A stretch of DNA of 64,000 bases, taken from the NCBI GenBank assembly GCA_016722065.1, contig JADKGX010000002.1, positions 558,001 through 622,000 of the forward strand, written 5' to 3'. How positions within the stretch are numbered: the stretch's first letter is position 1; every line of letters starts with the position of its first letter. Below, piece after piece: positions 17,401-24,910 of the stretch. The notes beneath the pieces are model-generated. The model saw nothing but the letters and a program-made list of their open reading frames with translations, had not been told where the DNA came from and searched no databases. Made by a program: the position numbers and the translations under genes. Source of the stretch: Planctomycetota bacterium. Its GTDB lineage: Bacteria; Planctomycetota; UBA8742; UBA2392.

Positions 17401-17612
17401 ATCGCGCAGCGCACATGCAGGCCGTGGAACAGATCAGTCGCCTGGACGTTGATTTTCCGCTGGAAACCCAGCAGCTTGTGGCTCTGGTCAAGGCCTGGCT
17501 GGACAATGGCCCCGGGCGCGTGGCGGCAATGCGCCAGGCCCTGGGTGACAGGCAGCGCTTCTTCACCAAGTTGATGGATGTGATCTACCTGGCGCGCCAG
17601 GCCTGCAAGTGA
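14427..17612 (+). CDS. Class III adenylate/guanylate cyclase-STAND ATPase-TPR regulator
   Basis: The 1061-residue protein has three parts. Residues 1-180 are a class III cyclase catalytic domain (PTGKVTLVFTDIEGST, KTEGDAFFLAF, YFGPAVNRAARV), with both metal-binding Asp present. An AfsR/MalT-like STAND NTPase follows, with Walker A GPGGCGKT (264-271), Walker B LLVLDTFEH (D340) and GIPLAIELAAARL. The C-terminal half is TPR-like helical repeats (ALAEQRQFHPADAILYANRAV, ANTLGVSYEWLSDFDRARELYKD). There is no C-terminal DNA-binding domain. The ATG at 14427 matches the usual N terminus of this family; an upstream GTG at 14394 is possible. Likely a cytoplasmic ligand- or protein-gated cyclase; nucleotide product unknown. 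Confidence 0.85.
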   Translation: MEPPTGKVTLVFTDIEGSTSLWERHRDQFKTVLEQHNSLLREAATLQGGYEVKTEGDAFFLAFGATLPAVRFALEAQRRLESLKAGDDAVRVRIGIHTGEPLVEIDRRGRADYFGPAVNRAARVAAAGHGGQTLLSKAAWHAVSGLLGPELETLSLGEVRLRGIEEPEGIYQLVTPGATRREFPPLRGIAESPTNLPSQTTTFLARGRELRALRALLIGESRRTTDSVKPLETLARDPGVPDTNVITRSTLGRDRGARLITLTGPGGCGKTRLAIALGTEVLGNFRDGVWFAELSGVSDESGLCTAVASALRLELPAGKGSAVEKLGWALEQREMLLVLDTFEHIAAHAATLLRWLRAAPRLKLIVTSRELLRLEGEVDFNVSPLPLPSLEGVNPGTSKLPGRISDSPAVQLFLERAAQANAGFALTPKNAHAIAEIVNRVDGIPLAIELAAARLRGMTPEQLAERLRGGIDLLSTRDRGRGNRQAALSDTIAWSFGLLDTWERTALLQLSVFEGPFTLESAEAVLILDQPFESDGKDEPPPETMDLVFGLRDKSLLSLKSDDDRYLMEMLGTIRAFASPRLAQSAKPQFLQELALRHARHFLGRAEALADLLASPMGQGLKEADAWGIADTQAAARWALQQHRVGLGLALCNAAGRVLHARTRFSEMQSLMRAAVAAVESAGGDDKCVADPEAKPHIARMYSLAALAEQRQFHPADAILYANRAVQLSAQTGQSDVEADGLNVIGIFQFYRREMALARGTFERALEVNRARKDERAVAASLSNIAMTQMGGDYEAMRRLAQEAYAIYVRLGDRRGQARTANTLGVSYEWLSDFDRARELYKDSIRLKLQLRDEPGAANSRANLASMDFRRLDFAPALEQFEQLLEPMRQGGDKSNLALSLESASVICTALGQPEKGLDYAQRAAVLRRDSNDQGGLLDALSAKAGAQHALNQRLDAETTCDEMIGIADDMQRPQDRVFARLRCAICGRPEDRAAHMQAVEQISRLDVDFPLETQQLVALVKAWLDNGPGRVAAMRQALGDRQRFFTKLMDVIYLARQACK

Positions 17613-17719
17613 AGGCAGGCAATTCAGAAACAATCCGTCGCGTCAGCACGTTCCAGCTTTGGAAAGTCATGGCGCAGGCCGCGCCTTTGCTATACTAGAC
17701 CAACCGTGCGGAGCCCTGC

Positions 17720-18322
17720 GTGAACGCCGAGAACTTCAACCTGGATACGTTGATCAACTCGATGAAAGAGTTGCGCCACATGCAACTTGGCGACCAGGTG
17801 CGCCAAGCCCTGGAGGGTGCGAGGCTTGGCCTGGATGCCGCCACACTGGCCGAACTGGTACGCGAACTGCAGACCGACATTGAAGAACACATTGAACGCC
17901 TAGAGAAAATCTCTGGCGCCATGTCTGCGCAAGAACGACTTGACCCGCCTGCGATGGCCCAAGTGCGCCGCCAGGAAGTAGCCTTTCAAAGCGGCTGCGA
18001 CCTGGAAGAAGTAGACAGCATTTGTGACGCCATCAGCCGCGGCCGCGAAATCTTGACTGACAACGCCGATTCGCGTGGCCAGCTTGATTTGCGGCTGTTG
18101 TTCAGCAAGCTTCCTGGCATCACAGGTATCGACATCGGCAAAGGCCCCGACGGAGTGCCGAAGGTGCCCTCGCAGGTACTTGAAGAACTGTTCGGGGTGC
18201 GCCGCGCAACGCAGGAACGGCCAACGGCCCCGATCAAGAAGGAAGGCGCCCTTGAGGAACTCTTTGACCTCGAGAAAACCGCCGCGCCCAAGAACCGCCT
18301 GCCCAAAGACTGGAAGCCCTGA
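17720..18322 (+). CDS. Stand-alone SRP54 M-domain-like protein
   Basis: The 200-residue protein has no NG GTPase domain but aligns by eye with the M domain of the Ffh encoded at 2162-3631. FNLDTLINSMKELRHM matches FTLEDFLTQIKAIKKM, and ISGAMSAQERLDP matches IINSMTPKERRLP. Next, RRQEVAFQSGCDLEEVDSI matches RRISKGAGRTIEEVNRL, followed by a matching GREIL/REMV end. About 90 further residues have no recognised domain and end in NRLPKDWKP. It lies 116 bases upstream of rpsP, the place where ffh sits in many bacteria. GTG start with GGAG about 10 bases upstream; TATACT at 17690-17695 is a likely -10 element. The basic residues of the RNA-binding segment are partly lost, so RNA binding is uncertain. 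Confidence 0.6.
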   Translation: MNAENFNLDTLINSMKELRHMQLGDQVRQALEGARLGLDAATLAELVRELQTDIEEHIERLEKISGAMSAQERLDPPAMAQVRRQEVAFQSGCDLEEVDSICDAISRGREILTDNADSRGQLDLRLLFSKLPGITGIDIGKGPDGVPKVPSQVLEELFGVRRATQERPTAPIKKEGALEELFDLEKTAAPKNRLPKDWKP

Positions 18323-18438
18323 AAGTTCCGGCGCGCTGGTTTACGCCTCTCCCTTGCGCCAAAATCACTCCACAAGTACCCTTTCGCCCCCCTGCGCGGC
18401 AGGTAGTGCCGGGCAGGCTGTTTCTGGAGACACGACGG

Positions 18439-18732
18439 ATGGTCACGCTTCGTTTTTCACGTACCGGCCGCAAGCACATCAGGCGTTTCCGCCTTGTCGC
18501 GACCGATCACCGCAACCCCCGCGACGGCCGCTGCCTGGAAATCCTGGGCCACTACGACCCGACCGAGAAGGCCAACGAAAAGAAGCTGGTCTTCAAGAAG
18601 GAACGTGTCGAATTCTGGCTTGGCAAAGGCGCACAGGCATCAAACACCGTATGGACGCTGCTGCGCAAGCACGGCATCAACAAGGCCACGGCGCGCGAGC
18701 TTCGCAAGAAGCTTTCCGGCGCGCAGGCCTGA
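18439..18732 (+). CDS. rpsP: 30S ribosomal protein bS16
   Basis: The 97-residue protein is a typical bS16: MVTLRFSRTGRKHIRRFRLV, DGRCLEILGHYDP, and a C-terminal WLGKGAQASNTVWTLL followed by a basic helix. It binds 16S rRNA in the 30S body. The ATG at 18439 follows GGAGA by about 11 bases; earlier codons in frame are not family-like. The usual partners rimM, trmD and rplS are not downstream; instead a lipoprotein gene overlaps or abuts its stop. A secure call. Confidence 0.95.
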   Translation: MVTLRFSRTGRKHIRRFRLVATDHRNPRDGRCLEILGHYDPTEKANEKKLVFKKERVEFWLGKGAQASNTVWTLLRKHGINKATARELRKKLSGAQA

Positions 18733-19646
18733 GCTGCCTCTTGATCCTGGCCCTTTGCGCGGGGTGCATTGCACCCCCCACACGCGACCAGGAGAAAGAC
18801 TCAGCCATGAGCCGCAGCTCCGTGCTGCTGCAGCCGCAAGTGCGTGGGCCTGTGGACGCTACCCGCGCCCAGGCTGGCGACCCGCAGCCACCAGCCCTGG
18901 AACAGGACGTCGTCCGGCTTGCCTCCGATTCCATGCTGGATCGCATCCAGGCCGATAACCGCCTGCGCCAGGCCGGGCCGGAAGGAATCCTGGCCGTTGC
19001 CCACTATCTGGCCCGCAATGACGCAAAACCGCCCGCTATGATCGAGGCGATGAACTTTCTGATGGAAGCAGAGATTGAACCGTTGGAGGCTCCGGCCAGG
19101 GCTGATGTTCGCGCGATGGTGGCCCAGACCTTGTCCCATAAAGACGGCAAGGTACGCGCGGCGGCAGCGCGCGTTTTGCAAGTACACGGCCCGGGTTCCC
19201 AGCGCGCCGCTTTTTTGCGGGCGATCGGGGACAGCGAGACCCGCGTTCGCTGGGCTGTGGTGCGTCGGTTTGGCGATTTTCCGCAGGAAGTGCAAAAGGC
19301 GCAGGTACTGATCCTGCTGGGATACCTGGCAGCCGGCACGCCCGAGGAGTTCGCCCGCCAGGACACCAATAAGGACGGTTTCTTGAGTACCAGCGAGTTC
19401 ATCCGCGGGGTAGACGACTTCAGCCGCCTGGACGCTGACCATGACGGCAAGGTCTCGGCCAATGAGTGGTCCAGCCCCTATGACTCTGCCATTCGAGCCG
19501 ACGTCTATGCCCTGTTGTTGCGCATGCACGAAAAACTCACTCCGAATCTGCGTCCTATCGTGTACAACCCCTACGCCCCGGCGGCAGAACAACTGGACGC
19601 CGTGGCGGCCTGGCAGGCATGGATGGAAGCACTGCCAGCCGATTAG
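18651..19646 (+). CDS. EF-hand/HEAT-like lipoprotein
   Basis: The product is about 331 residues. Near its N terminus lies a lipoprotein signal (SCLLILALCAGC, lipobox CAGC). HEAT-like helical repeats follow (AMVAQTLSHKDGKVRAAAARVL, AFLRAIGDSETRVRWAVVRRF), then two adjacent EF-hand loops, DTNKDGFLSTSEF and DADHDGKVSANEW, both with full calcium ligands. It should be a surface or periplasmic calcium-binding scaffold. Start choice is uncertain. ATG 18651 keeps the lipobox but overlaps rpsP by 82 bases. ATG 18808 has AGGAGA upstream but would lose the signal. A CTG or TTG near the rpsP stop is also possible. Domain calls are good. Confidence 0.7.
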   Translation: MDAAAQARHQQGHGARASQEAFRRAGLSCLLILALCAGCIAPPTRDQEKDSAMSRSSVLLQPQVRGPVDATRAQAGDPQPPALEQDVVRLASDSMLDRIQADNRLRQAGPEGILAVAHYLARNDAKPPAMIEAMNFLMEAEIEPLEAPARADVRAMVAQTLSHKDGKVRAAAARVLQVHGPGSQRAAFLRAIGDSETRVRWAVVRRFGDFPQEVQKAQVLILLGYLAAGTPEEFARQDTNKDGFLSTSEFIRGVDDFSRLDADHDGKVSANEWSSPYDSAIRADVYALLLRMHEKLTPNLRPIVYNPYAPAAEQLDAVAAWQAWMEALPAD

Positions 19647-19691
19647 TCCAACGAGCCCGCACCACGATCCTGACGATCCAAAGGAAACGAA

Positions 19692-20582
19692 ATGCCCACG
19701 CTGCGAGAGCTGCAAAGCAAGGCCAAGAAGCTGCTGGTGACATGGCGCAAAGAAGCCGACGCCGCCCTGAAAAAGGATCGGCGCAGCCCCGTTTCACACC
19801 TTTGCATGAGCATTCTGATGCGCAACAACAGCATCACCAATGCGCGCCAGGCGGAGCACGCCCTGCGCAAGCGCTTTGTGGATTGGAACGAGATTCGTGT
19901 AAGCCCGATCGCCGAGGTACAGGACGTGCTGGAAGAATGCGGTACACCCGGCGCGGACAGCAAGGCATACGCGCTGCGCCGCTTTCTGCGCGACGTGTTC
20001 AGCAAGTACACCAAGACCAATCTTTACTTTGACCTGATGGAGATTCCAGAAGTCGCCCCCGTGCCCGTCCCGGGCGACCCTGCCATTCCCGGGTCCATGG
20101 AAGCTGCGGCCGCAGCCGCTGCTGCATCAGGCGAAGATGACGAAGACGACGACATGGTGTCGCGCGAAAGTGGCCTGCCCAACCACCCGGTGATTCCCGG
20201 TTTTGTGGACATGGACAAGATCATTGACCAGCCCATGCCGCTGGACGCCAAGTTGATCAATGAAAAGAACGGCATCCACGTGGCCAGCATTTCCTGGGAC
20301 GATTCCGAAAAGGGCCCCTTCAGCGCGTTGTGGCGTGTGGCACTAGTGGAAGGACTTGTGGAACCGCAGTCCAGTGCCGGCGAGGCGCTTGGCAAGCTAC
20401 GCCTGGTGGCGCCTGAAAAAGAACGCGACCACTTTGCGTTCCATGCCATCGTGCACGCGCAGTTGAACTGGCCCACGATCAGTTCCAAGAGCGACCAGTT
20501 GCGCGCCAAGTACAAGAAGAAGGGCGAAGACGAAGAAGCCGCGCCCAAGGAAAAACGCCAGAAGGCACGCACCGGCAGATAG
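19692..20582 (+). CDS. HhH-GPD/endonuclease III-like helical protein, catalytic residues not seen
   Basis: The first 105 of 296 residues resemble the helical core of endonuclease III-type glycosylases: SHLCMSILMRNNSITNARQAEHALRKRF, SPIAEVQDVLEECG and DSKAYALRRFLRDVF. The helix-hairpin-helix, the catalytic Lys/Asp and an iron-sulfur cluster motif are not visible. A low-complexity linker (eight alanines, then EDDEDDD) leads to an unassigned domain (GIHVASISWDDSEKGPFSALWRVAL) and a Lys/Arg-rich tail. The latter could contact nucleic acid. ATG 19692 follows AAAGGAAACGAA. The gene sits 33 bases before sucD on the same strand. A DNA-related role is only suggested. Confidence 0.5.
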   Translation: MPTLRELQSKAKKLLVTWRKEADAALKKDRRSPVSHLCMSILMRNNSITNARQAEHALRKRFVDWNEIRVSPIAEVQDVLEECGTPGADSKAYALRRFLRDVFSKYTKTNLYFDLMEIPEVAPVPVPGDPAIPGSMEAAAAAAAASGEDDEDDDMVSRESGLPNHPVIPGFVDMDKIIDQPMPLDAKLINEKNGIHVASISWDDSEKGPFSALWRVALVEGLVEPQSSAGEALGKLRLVAPEKERDHFAFHAIVHAQLNWPTISSKSDQLRAKYKKKGEDEEAAPKEKRQKARTGR

Positions 20583-20615
20583 ACGTTGTTCTAAACCACT
20601 TTACGGAAACACGAC

Positions 20616-21548
20616 ATGTCCATCTTCGTCAACAAAGCCACCCGCGTCATCTGCCAGGGTATCACCGGCAACCATGGCGCGTTTCACACAGCGCGATGCA
20701 TTGAGTATGGCACCAACTTTGTCGGTGGCGTTACGCCCGGCAAGGGTGGCCAGGTGTTTGATAAAGATCCCGCCGGCAACGTCATCAAGGCCCCGGACGG
20801 CCGCCAAGTGAACCTGCCGATCTTCAACACTGTGCAGGAAGCCATGGACCAGGTGGGTGTTGATGCCAGCATGATTTTCGTGCCGCCCGCACTTGCCGCC
20901 GACGCGATCCTGGAAGCTGCCGACGCCGGGGTCAAACTTGCCATCTGCATCACGGAGGGCATCCCTGTCATGGACATGGTTCGCGTCAAGAAACTGCTGC
21001 GCGAGCAATACCCAAACACCCGGCTGGTCGGACCAAACTGCCCGGGTGTGATCACGCCCGGTGAATGCAAAATCGGCATCATGCCCGGCCACATTCACCG
21101 CCCGGGCAACATTGGCATTGTCAGCCGCAGCGGAACGCTTACCTACGAAGCCGTGCACCAGGTCACCAACGCCGGGCTGGGTCAAAGCACCTGCGTGGGC
21201 ATTGGCGGCGACCCGGTCAATGGCACGAACTTCATTGATGTGCTGACGGCCTTCAACGCTGACCCTAAGACGGAAGGCGTGATCATGATCGGCGAAATCG
21301 GCGGCAGCGCAGAAGAAGACGCCGCACGATGGATCGCGCGCAACATGCACAAACCGGTGGCCGCGTTCATTGCAGGCCGCACCGCGCCCCCGGGCAAGCG
21401 CATGGGCCACGCCGGGGCGATTATCAGCGGCGGAAAAGGCACGGCAGATGAAAAGATGAAGACGCTGCGTGAATGCGGCATTACCGTGGCGGAAAGCCCT
21501 GCCGACCTGGCCAAGGCGCTGCTGGAAGCCATGGGCGCCAGACACTAG
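20616..21548 (+). CDS. sucD: Succinate-CoA ligase, alpha subunit
   Basis: The 310-residue subunit binds CoA and carries the phosphohistidine intermediate of the succinyl-CoA to succinate step of the citric acid cycle. Visible are the CoA-binding Rossmann start (RVICQGITGNHGAFHT), ITEGIPVMDM, GPNCPGVITPGECKIGIMPG, SRSGTLTYE, and GKRMGHAGAII with the active-site His at about 265. It is about 20 residues longer than the E. coli subunit, mainly from insertions. The beta-subunit gene sucC, usually adjacent upstream, is not in this window. A hairpin terminator follows. A secure call. Confidence 0.96.
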   Translation: MSIFVNKATRVICQGITGNHGAFHTARCIEYGTNFVGGVTPGKGGQVFDKDPAGNVIKAPDGRQVNLPIFNTVQEAMDQVGVDASMIFVPPALAADAILEAADAGVKLAICITEGIPVMDMVRVKKLLREQYPNTRLVGPNCPGVITPGECKIGIMPGHIHRPGNIGIVSRSGTLTYEAVHQVTNAGLGQSTCVGIGGDPVNGTNFIDVLTAFNADPKTEGVIMIGEIGGSAEEDAARWIARNMHKPVAAFIAGRTAPPGKRMGHAGAIISGGKGTADEKMKTLRECGITVAESPADLAKALLEAMGARH

Positions 21549-21566
21549 AAACACATCGCTGCAACG

Positions 21567-21600
21567 GGCCCGGTGCATTGCGCGCCGGGCCTTGTTGTCT
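21567..21600 (+). terminator. Terminator after sucD
   Basis: A 10-bp stem with one G-T pair (21567-21576 with 21582-21591) and a 5-base loop is followed by TTGTTGTCT. Confidence 0.7.
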
Positions 21601-21620
21601 GTCGCGGGCACCAATTAGCA

Positions 21621-21648
21621 AAGGGGCGGTTCGGGAGAGCCGCCCCTT
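21621..21648 (-). terminator. Terminator for the FHA-CAP gene
   Basis: A perfect 9-bp stem (AAGGGGCGG with CCGCCCCTT) and 10-base loop. On the minus strand it is followed by TTTGCTAATT. It lies between convergent genes. Confidence 0.65.
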
Positions 21649-21724
21649 GCTTGTCAGGCAGCGCTGGGCACCGCTGCCGGACAACACTGGTTGCAGGCAC
21701 GGCCATAGGCCACGCCCTGCGAAC

Positions 21725-24532
21725 TCATTCCCCACCTTTGCTGACGGCGTTGTCGTCACCTTCATCTTTGCCGCCGAAATTCTGCGTCCAGATCGTGCGC
21801 CACTTGCCGCTTCCAAGCACGCGCCAGGCCGGGTGAAGAATATTGCGATGGTGGCCGGAACTATGGCACCAGGCGTCATGGCTGCTTTGGGGCGTCGGGC
21901 CGCCGCTGTTCATGTGAATGTTTTCGCCACCGCCACCAGAGTAACCCTCATAGCGCATACGGTCGCCGGGGGCGCGGCCGCGGGGCTCGCCGTCGATCTC
22001 GTGGGCGATCTGGCCGCCGTTGTTTTCGACGCAATAACGGCTGTGGTGATGCGCGGCCCAGAACAGCTTGTCGTTGATCTTGACCGCCACACGGCCGAAC
22101 ATGATGCGGTATTCATTGGTGATTTTGACCTGTGTCCGGCCATCGGTGTCGCAGTGACCTTCGCCAGTCGGAAAATCCTCATTGGCCTTCATGATCTTCA
22201 CGTTCAGGTTGTACAGCGCCTGGCGCTTGGTATCTGAGCCCGCATACTCGCGAATCGACAGGGCCTTGTTAGCCATGTTGTTGATGTATTCCACCGTGTC
22301 GTCCGGGGTCTGCTTGTAGTACTCCTGTTCTGGGTCAATCTGGGCCATGCGTTCTGCAATGACCCGAATCTTGTTCATGATGGCGTCAAACTCGGGGTTA
22401 GCCTGGCCCGTGAACTTGCTGGGGTCGTTCCAGATTTCGCGAACGGCGGCCACGCGGGCATCAACTTCGGCCTGTACCTCGGCCTGATTGGGGCCGTAAG
22501 GATAGGGGTACTTCACTTCGTCCATGATCAGTTCGAGTGCGTAGGCGCGGCGCTTGTCAAGTTCCGCCAGCAACGCGTCCATTTTGGATTTGTCTGTGGC
22601 CAGCAGGCCCGTGGCCTTCTGGGCGCGCTCCATTTCCTTGTCAAGAACACCCTGCAGAATGCCAATGGCCGGGCGGCGCGCACCGTCGCCCATATCCATC
22701 AGTTCCTTGAAGGCGGCCTCGGAGTCTTCCTTCTTCTTGCGTTCCTTGGAATCGATGCCCTTTTCAAAGCGGTCCAGCACAGCGCGCAGCTTGCGGTCGA
22801 ACAGAATGTTCTCGCGCTCGACTGGTGCAATCAGCGCTGATTCGAACTCGATGAACCCGCCTTCCGGAATCGCCATCTTGCGCTTGGTCGCGATCAGGAT
22901 GTCGATGCCCGTCTTCCATTCATTCTGCAACTTGTACAGCGCGAAAGCGCGGCGGGCACCTTCATCCATGAAGCCGGCATTATAGGTGTAGATCAGCGCG
23001 GCCAGCTTGTCGTTGTTGTCGAGGCCCGGAGTGCGGTCATACAGTTGCAGCATGTCTTCGGCTGCAACATCGACCCACTTCAACTTCGTGCGGAATGGCA
23101 GTTCCTCGCCGGTCTTCTTGTCGACGCGCGAGACTTCAATCGTCACCTTCTCTTCGGTGGCATCCTTGATCTGGGCGTTGCTGCCGCGATAGGTGAAGCG
23201 CTTGTCGGTAAGTGTCTGGTTCTTGGCGGCCAGTACCAGCTTGGCTTGAAGTGCTGCCAGCAGTTTTTCTTCGCTGCGCGCGCCATCGGGCAGCAGCGGG
23301 TTCTTGCCCGGCAGGTTCTCTTTGGTTTCCTTGATTTTGTCCAGAATCGAGGTGCCCTTGACGGGTTCTTCTACCGTCGGGACCTCAACGGTGCTTGTGG
23401 CCTTCAACTCGTACAGCTTTGCTTGTTCGGACTTGTACAGGCTTTCTTCGGTGCCTTGCAGCCAGGCACGCTGCAGCACAAGGTCAAGAATCGCCAGCGC
23501 GTCGTCAAACCGCTTGAGGTCGCGCAGGTCCAGCACCTGGGCAAAACTGCCACTAACCCAGCGCTCGTTCTGCTTCATGGCATCGGCCAGAAAGCCGTCG
23601 ATGCGCTTGCGGTAGGAGTTGGCCAGCCCCTTGGTGTAGAGGTCCGTCGCCAGCCAGTTGTTCAGTTCGCTGATGCGCGTGATCCCATTGCGGTATTGCC
23701 CGTCTTCCAGATCCGTCGTTGCGCCAGCAATGTCGGCGTCAACGCGGGTCTTGATTTCTGCGTCCAGCTCGCGCAACACTCCAGCGCGCAGGTCTGCAAG
23801 TGTGCCGGCAGCCACGCTGCCGTGGCGACCCTTCATTGGCTCGGCCAGTTTATCCAGGGCTGCCAGCCGTTCCTGGGCACTGCCACTGCCTTTGGCCTTT
23901 TCGCCGGCAAGGGCAATCACGGCCTTGTCGTCGTCGGATAGTTCTGCCTGGCGCGGAGTGCCGGAACCTTCCTTGGCGACATCGCCCTGGGAGCCCCCAG
24001 AGTTGATGCTGCTGATAATGAAGAACGAACCCAGGCCCAGAATGACCACGGCCACGGCTGCAGCAGCTATGGCAAACACGGGCGACTTGCGGCGGGGCAG
24101 CGCCAGGGGCGGGGTGTCATCCTGAACACCTTCTTCGCCAGTTGCGGGTGTGCTGGCGACCTTGCCTGCTGCGACCCGACGTTTTGGCCGGGTCGCAACC
24201 GGCACCCCCCCGGGAGCGGGCGAGGTCTGTTCAACGGCGGGCATCAAGCCCAAGACCTGAATGCGGGTCTTGCCGATCAAGACTACGTCGCCTTCCTTTA
24301 AGTAGGCAAAGTTGACCTTTTCGTCGTTCACGACCGTTCCATTGGCGGACATCTGGTCGACAAGCTTCCAGCCATCAACTGTTCGCTCAAGGGTAACGTG
24401 CTGGCGCGAAGCGCCCTTTTCGTCGGGAATGGCCAGGTCGTTCGAAGGCGCCCTGCCAATGGTGATGATTCCCAGTTCCGGGTTTGGGGCGAACTCCCGA
24501 ACTACACCGTTCTCTGAAATCAGCAGTTTCAT
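21725..24532 (-). CDS. FHA domain-TM-CAP/SCP domain protein
   Basis: The 935-residue protein starts with an FHA phosphothreonine-binding domain (about 1-95; GR at 26-27, SRQH at 42-45, NG at 64-65). A proline-rich linker and one transmembrane helix (151-174) follow. A long charged helical region precedes a C-terminal CAP/SCP domain with TNEYRIMFGR, FWAAHHHSRYC, GENIHMNSGG and CHSSGHHRNILHP. Topology should be FHA inside and CAP outside, a layout suited to linking Ser/Thr kinase signals to the envelope. The protein kinase at 8218 is a possible but distant partner. ATG with CGGAG about 8 bases upstream. Domain calls are firm; function inferred. Confidence 0.85.
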   Translation of the reverse strand: MKLLISENGVVREFAPNPELGIITIGRAPSNDLAIPDEKGASRQHVTLERTVDGWKLVDQMSANGTVVNDEKVNFAYLKEGDVVLIGKTRIQVLGLMPAVEQTSPAPGGVPVATRPKRRVAAGKVASTPATGEEGVQDDTPPLALPRRKSPVFAIAAAAVAVVILGLGSFFIISSINSGGSQGDVAKEGSGTPRQAELSDDDKAVIALAGEKAKGSGSAQERLAALDKLAEPMKGRHGSVAAGTLADLRAGVLRELDAEIKTRVDADIAGATTDLEDGQYRNGITRISELNNWLATDLYTKGLANSYRKRIDGFLADAMKQNERWVSGSFAQVLDLRDLKRFDDALAILDLVLQRAWLQGTEESLYKSEQAKLYELKATSTVEVPTVEEPVKGTSILDKIKETKENLPGKNPLLPDGARSEEKLLAALQAKLVLAAKNQTLTDKRFTYRGSNAQIKDATEEKVTIEVSRVDKKTGEELPFRTKLKWVDVAAEDMLQLYDRTPGLDNNDKLAALIYTYNAGFMDEGARRAFALYKLQNEWKTGIDILIATKRKMAIPEGGFIEFESALIAPVERENILFDRKLRAVLDRFEKGIDSKERKKKEDSEAAFKELMDMGDGARRPAIGILQGVLDKEMERAQKATGLLATDKSKMDALLAELDKRRAYALELIMDEVKYPYPYGPNQAEVQAEVDARVAAVREIWNDPSKFTGQANPEFDAIMNKIRVIAERMAQIDPEQEYYKQTPDDTVEYINNMANKALSIREYAGSDTKRQALYNLNVKIMKANEDFPTGEGHCDTDGRTQVKITNEYRIMFGRVAVKINDKLFWAAHHHSRYCVENNGGQIAHEIDGEPRGRAPGDRMRYEGYSGGGGENIHMNSGGPTPQSSHDAWCHSSGHHRNILHPAWRVLGSGKWRTIWTQNFGGKDEGDDNAVSKGGE

Positions 24533-24864
24533 GCTTGGCTCCGTCCTTGCGACAACAAGGTTACCACCACCGAAAAATGCCCTTCACAGAGGCACTTTCA
24601 CAGGCAATTAGACGCGTTCAGCGTGCCAGTTCGGGTCTTGGCCAGCAAGCGCAGCAGATAGACCCGCCTAGGCCGAGGAACGCGGCGTCGTCGCAGCAAT
24701 CTGTGTATTTTTGGTACAGATTGGCCAATGTGTGTACTAAACTTGGCTAGGTCCAAAGTAGCCGATTCGCTGTAAACATTGATTTCATTGGGGTTACCAA
24801 AAACATGGCCAATCCGATGCCTGTGTAGGTTTTGCGCACAGGCATGATAGCCAGCACTATTACG
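24533..24864. other. Intergenic region, promoter of the FHA-CAP gene expected here
   Basis: No gene is seen. The part from about 24695 to 24810 is noticeably richer in A+T than its surroundings. TGGCCAAT occurs twice (24722-24729 and 24806-24813). A 9-bp stem with an 11-base loop (ATGCCTGTG 24817-24825 with CACAGGCAT 24837-24845) is also present. I could not pick a convincing -35/-10 pair. Confidence 0.4.
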
Positions 24865-24889
24865 AAAAATGAGCGGCCCGAAGGCCGCC
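24865..24889 (-). terminator. Terminator for the 1016-residue exported protein gene
   Basis: On the minus strand GCGGCC, a TTCG loop and GGCCGC are followed by TCATTTTT: a short, very stable UUCG-capped intrinsic terminator. Confidence 0.85.
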
Positions 24890-24910
24890 CATCTTCCTGT
24901 GTGTCAGTGC

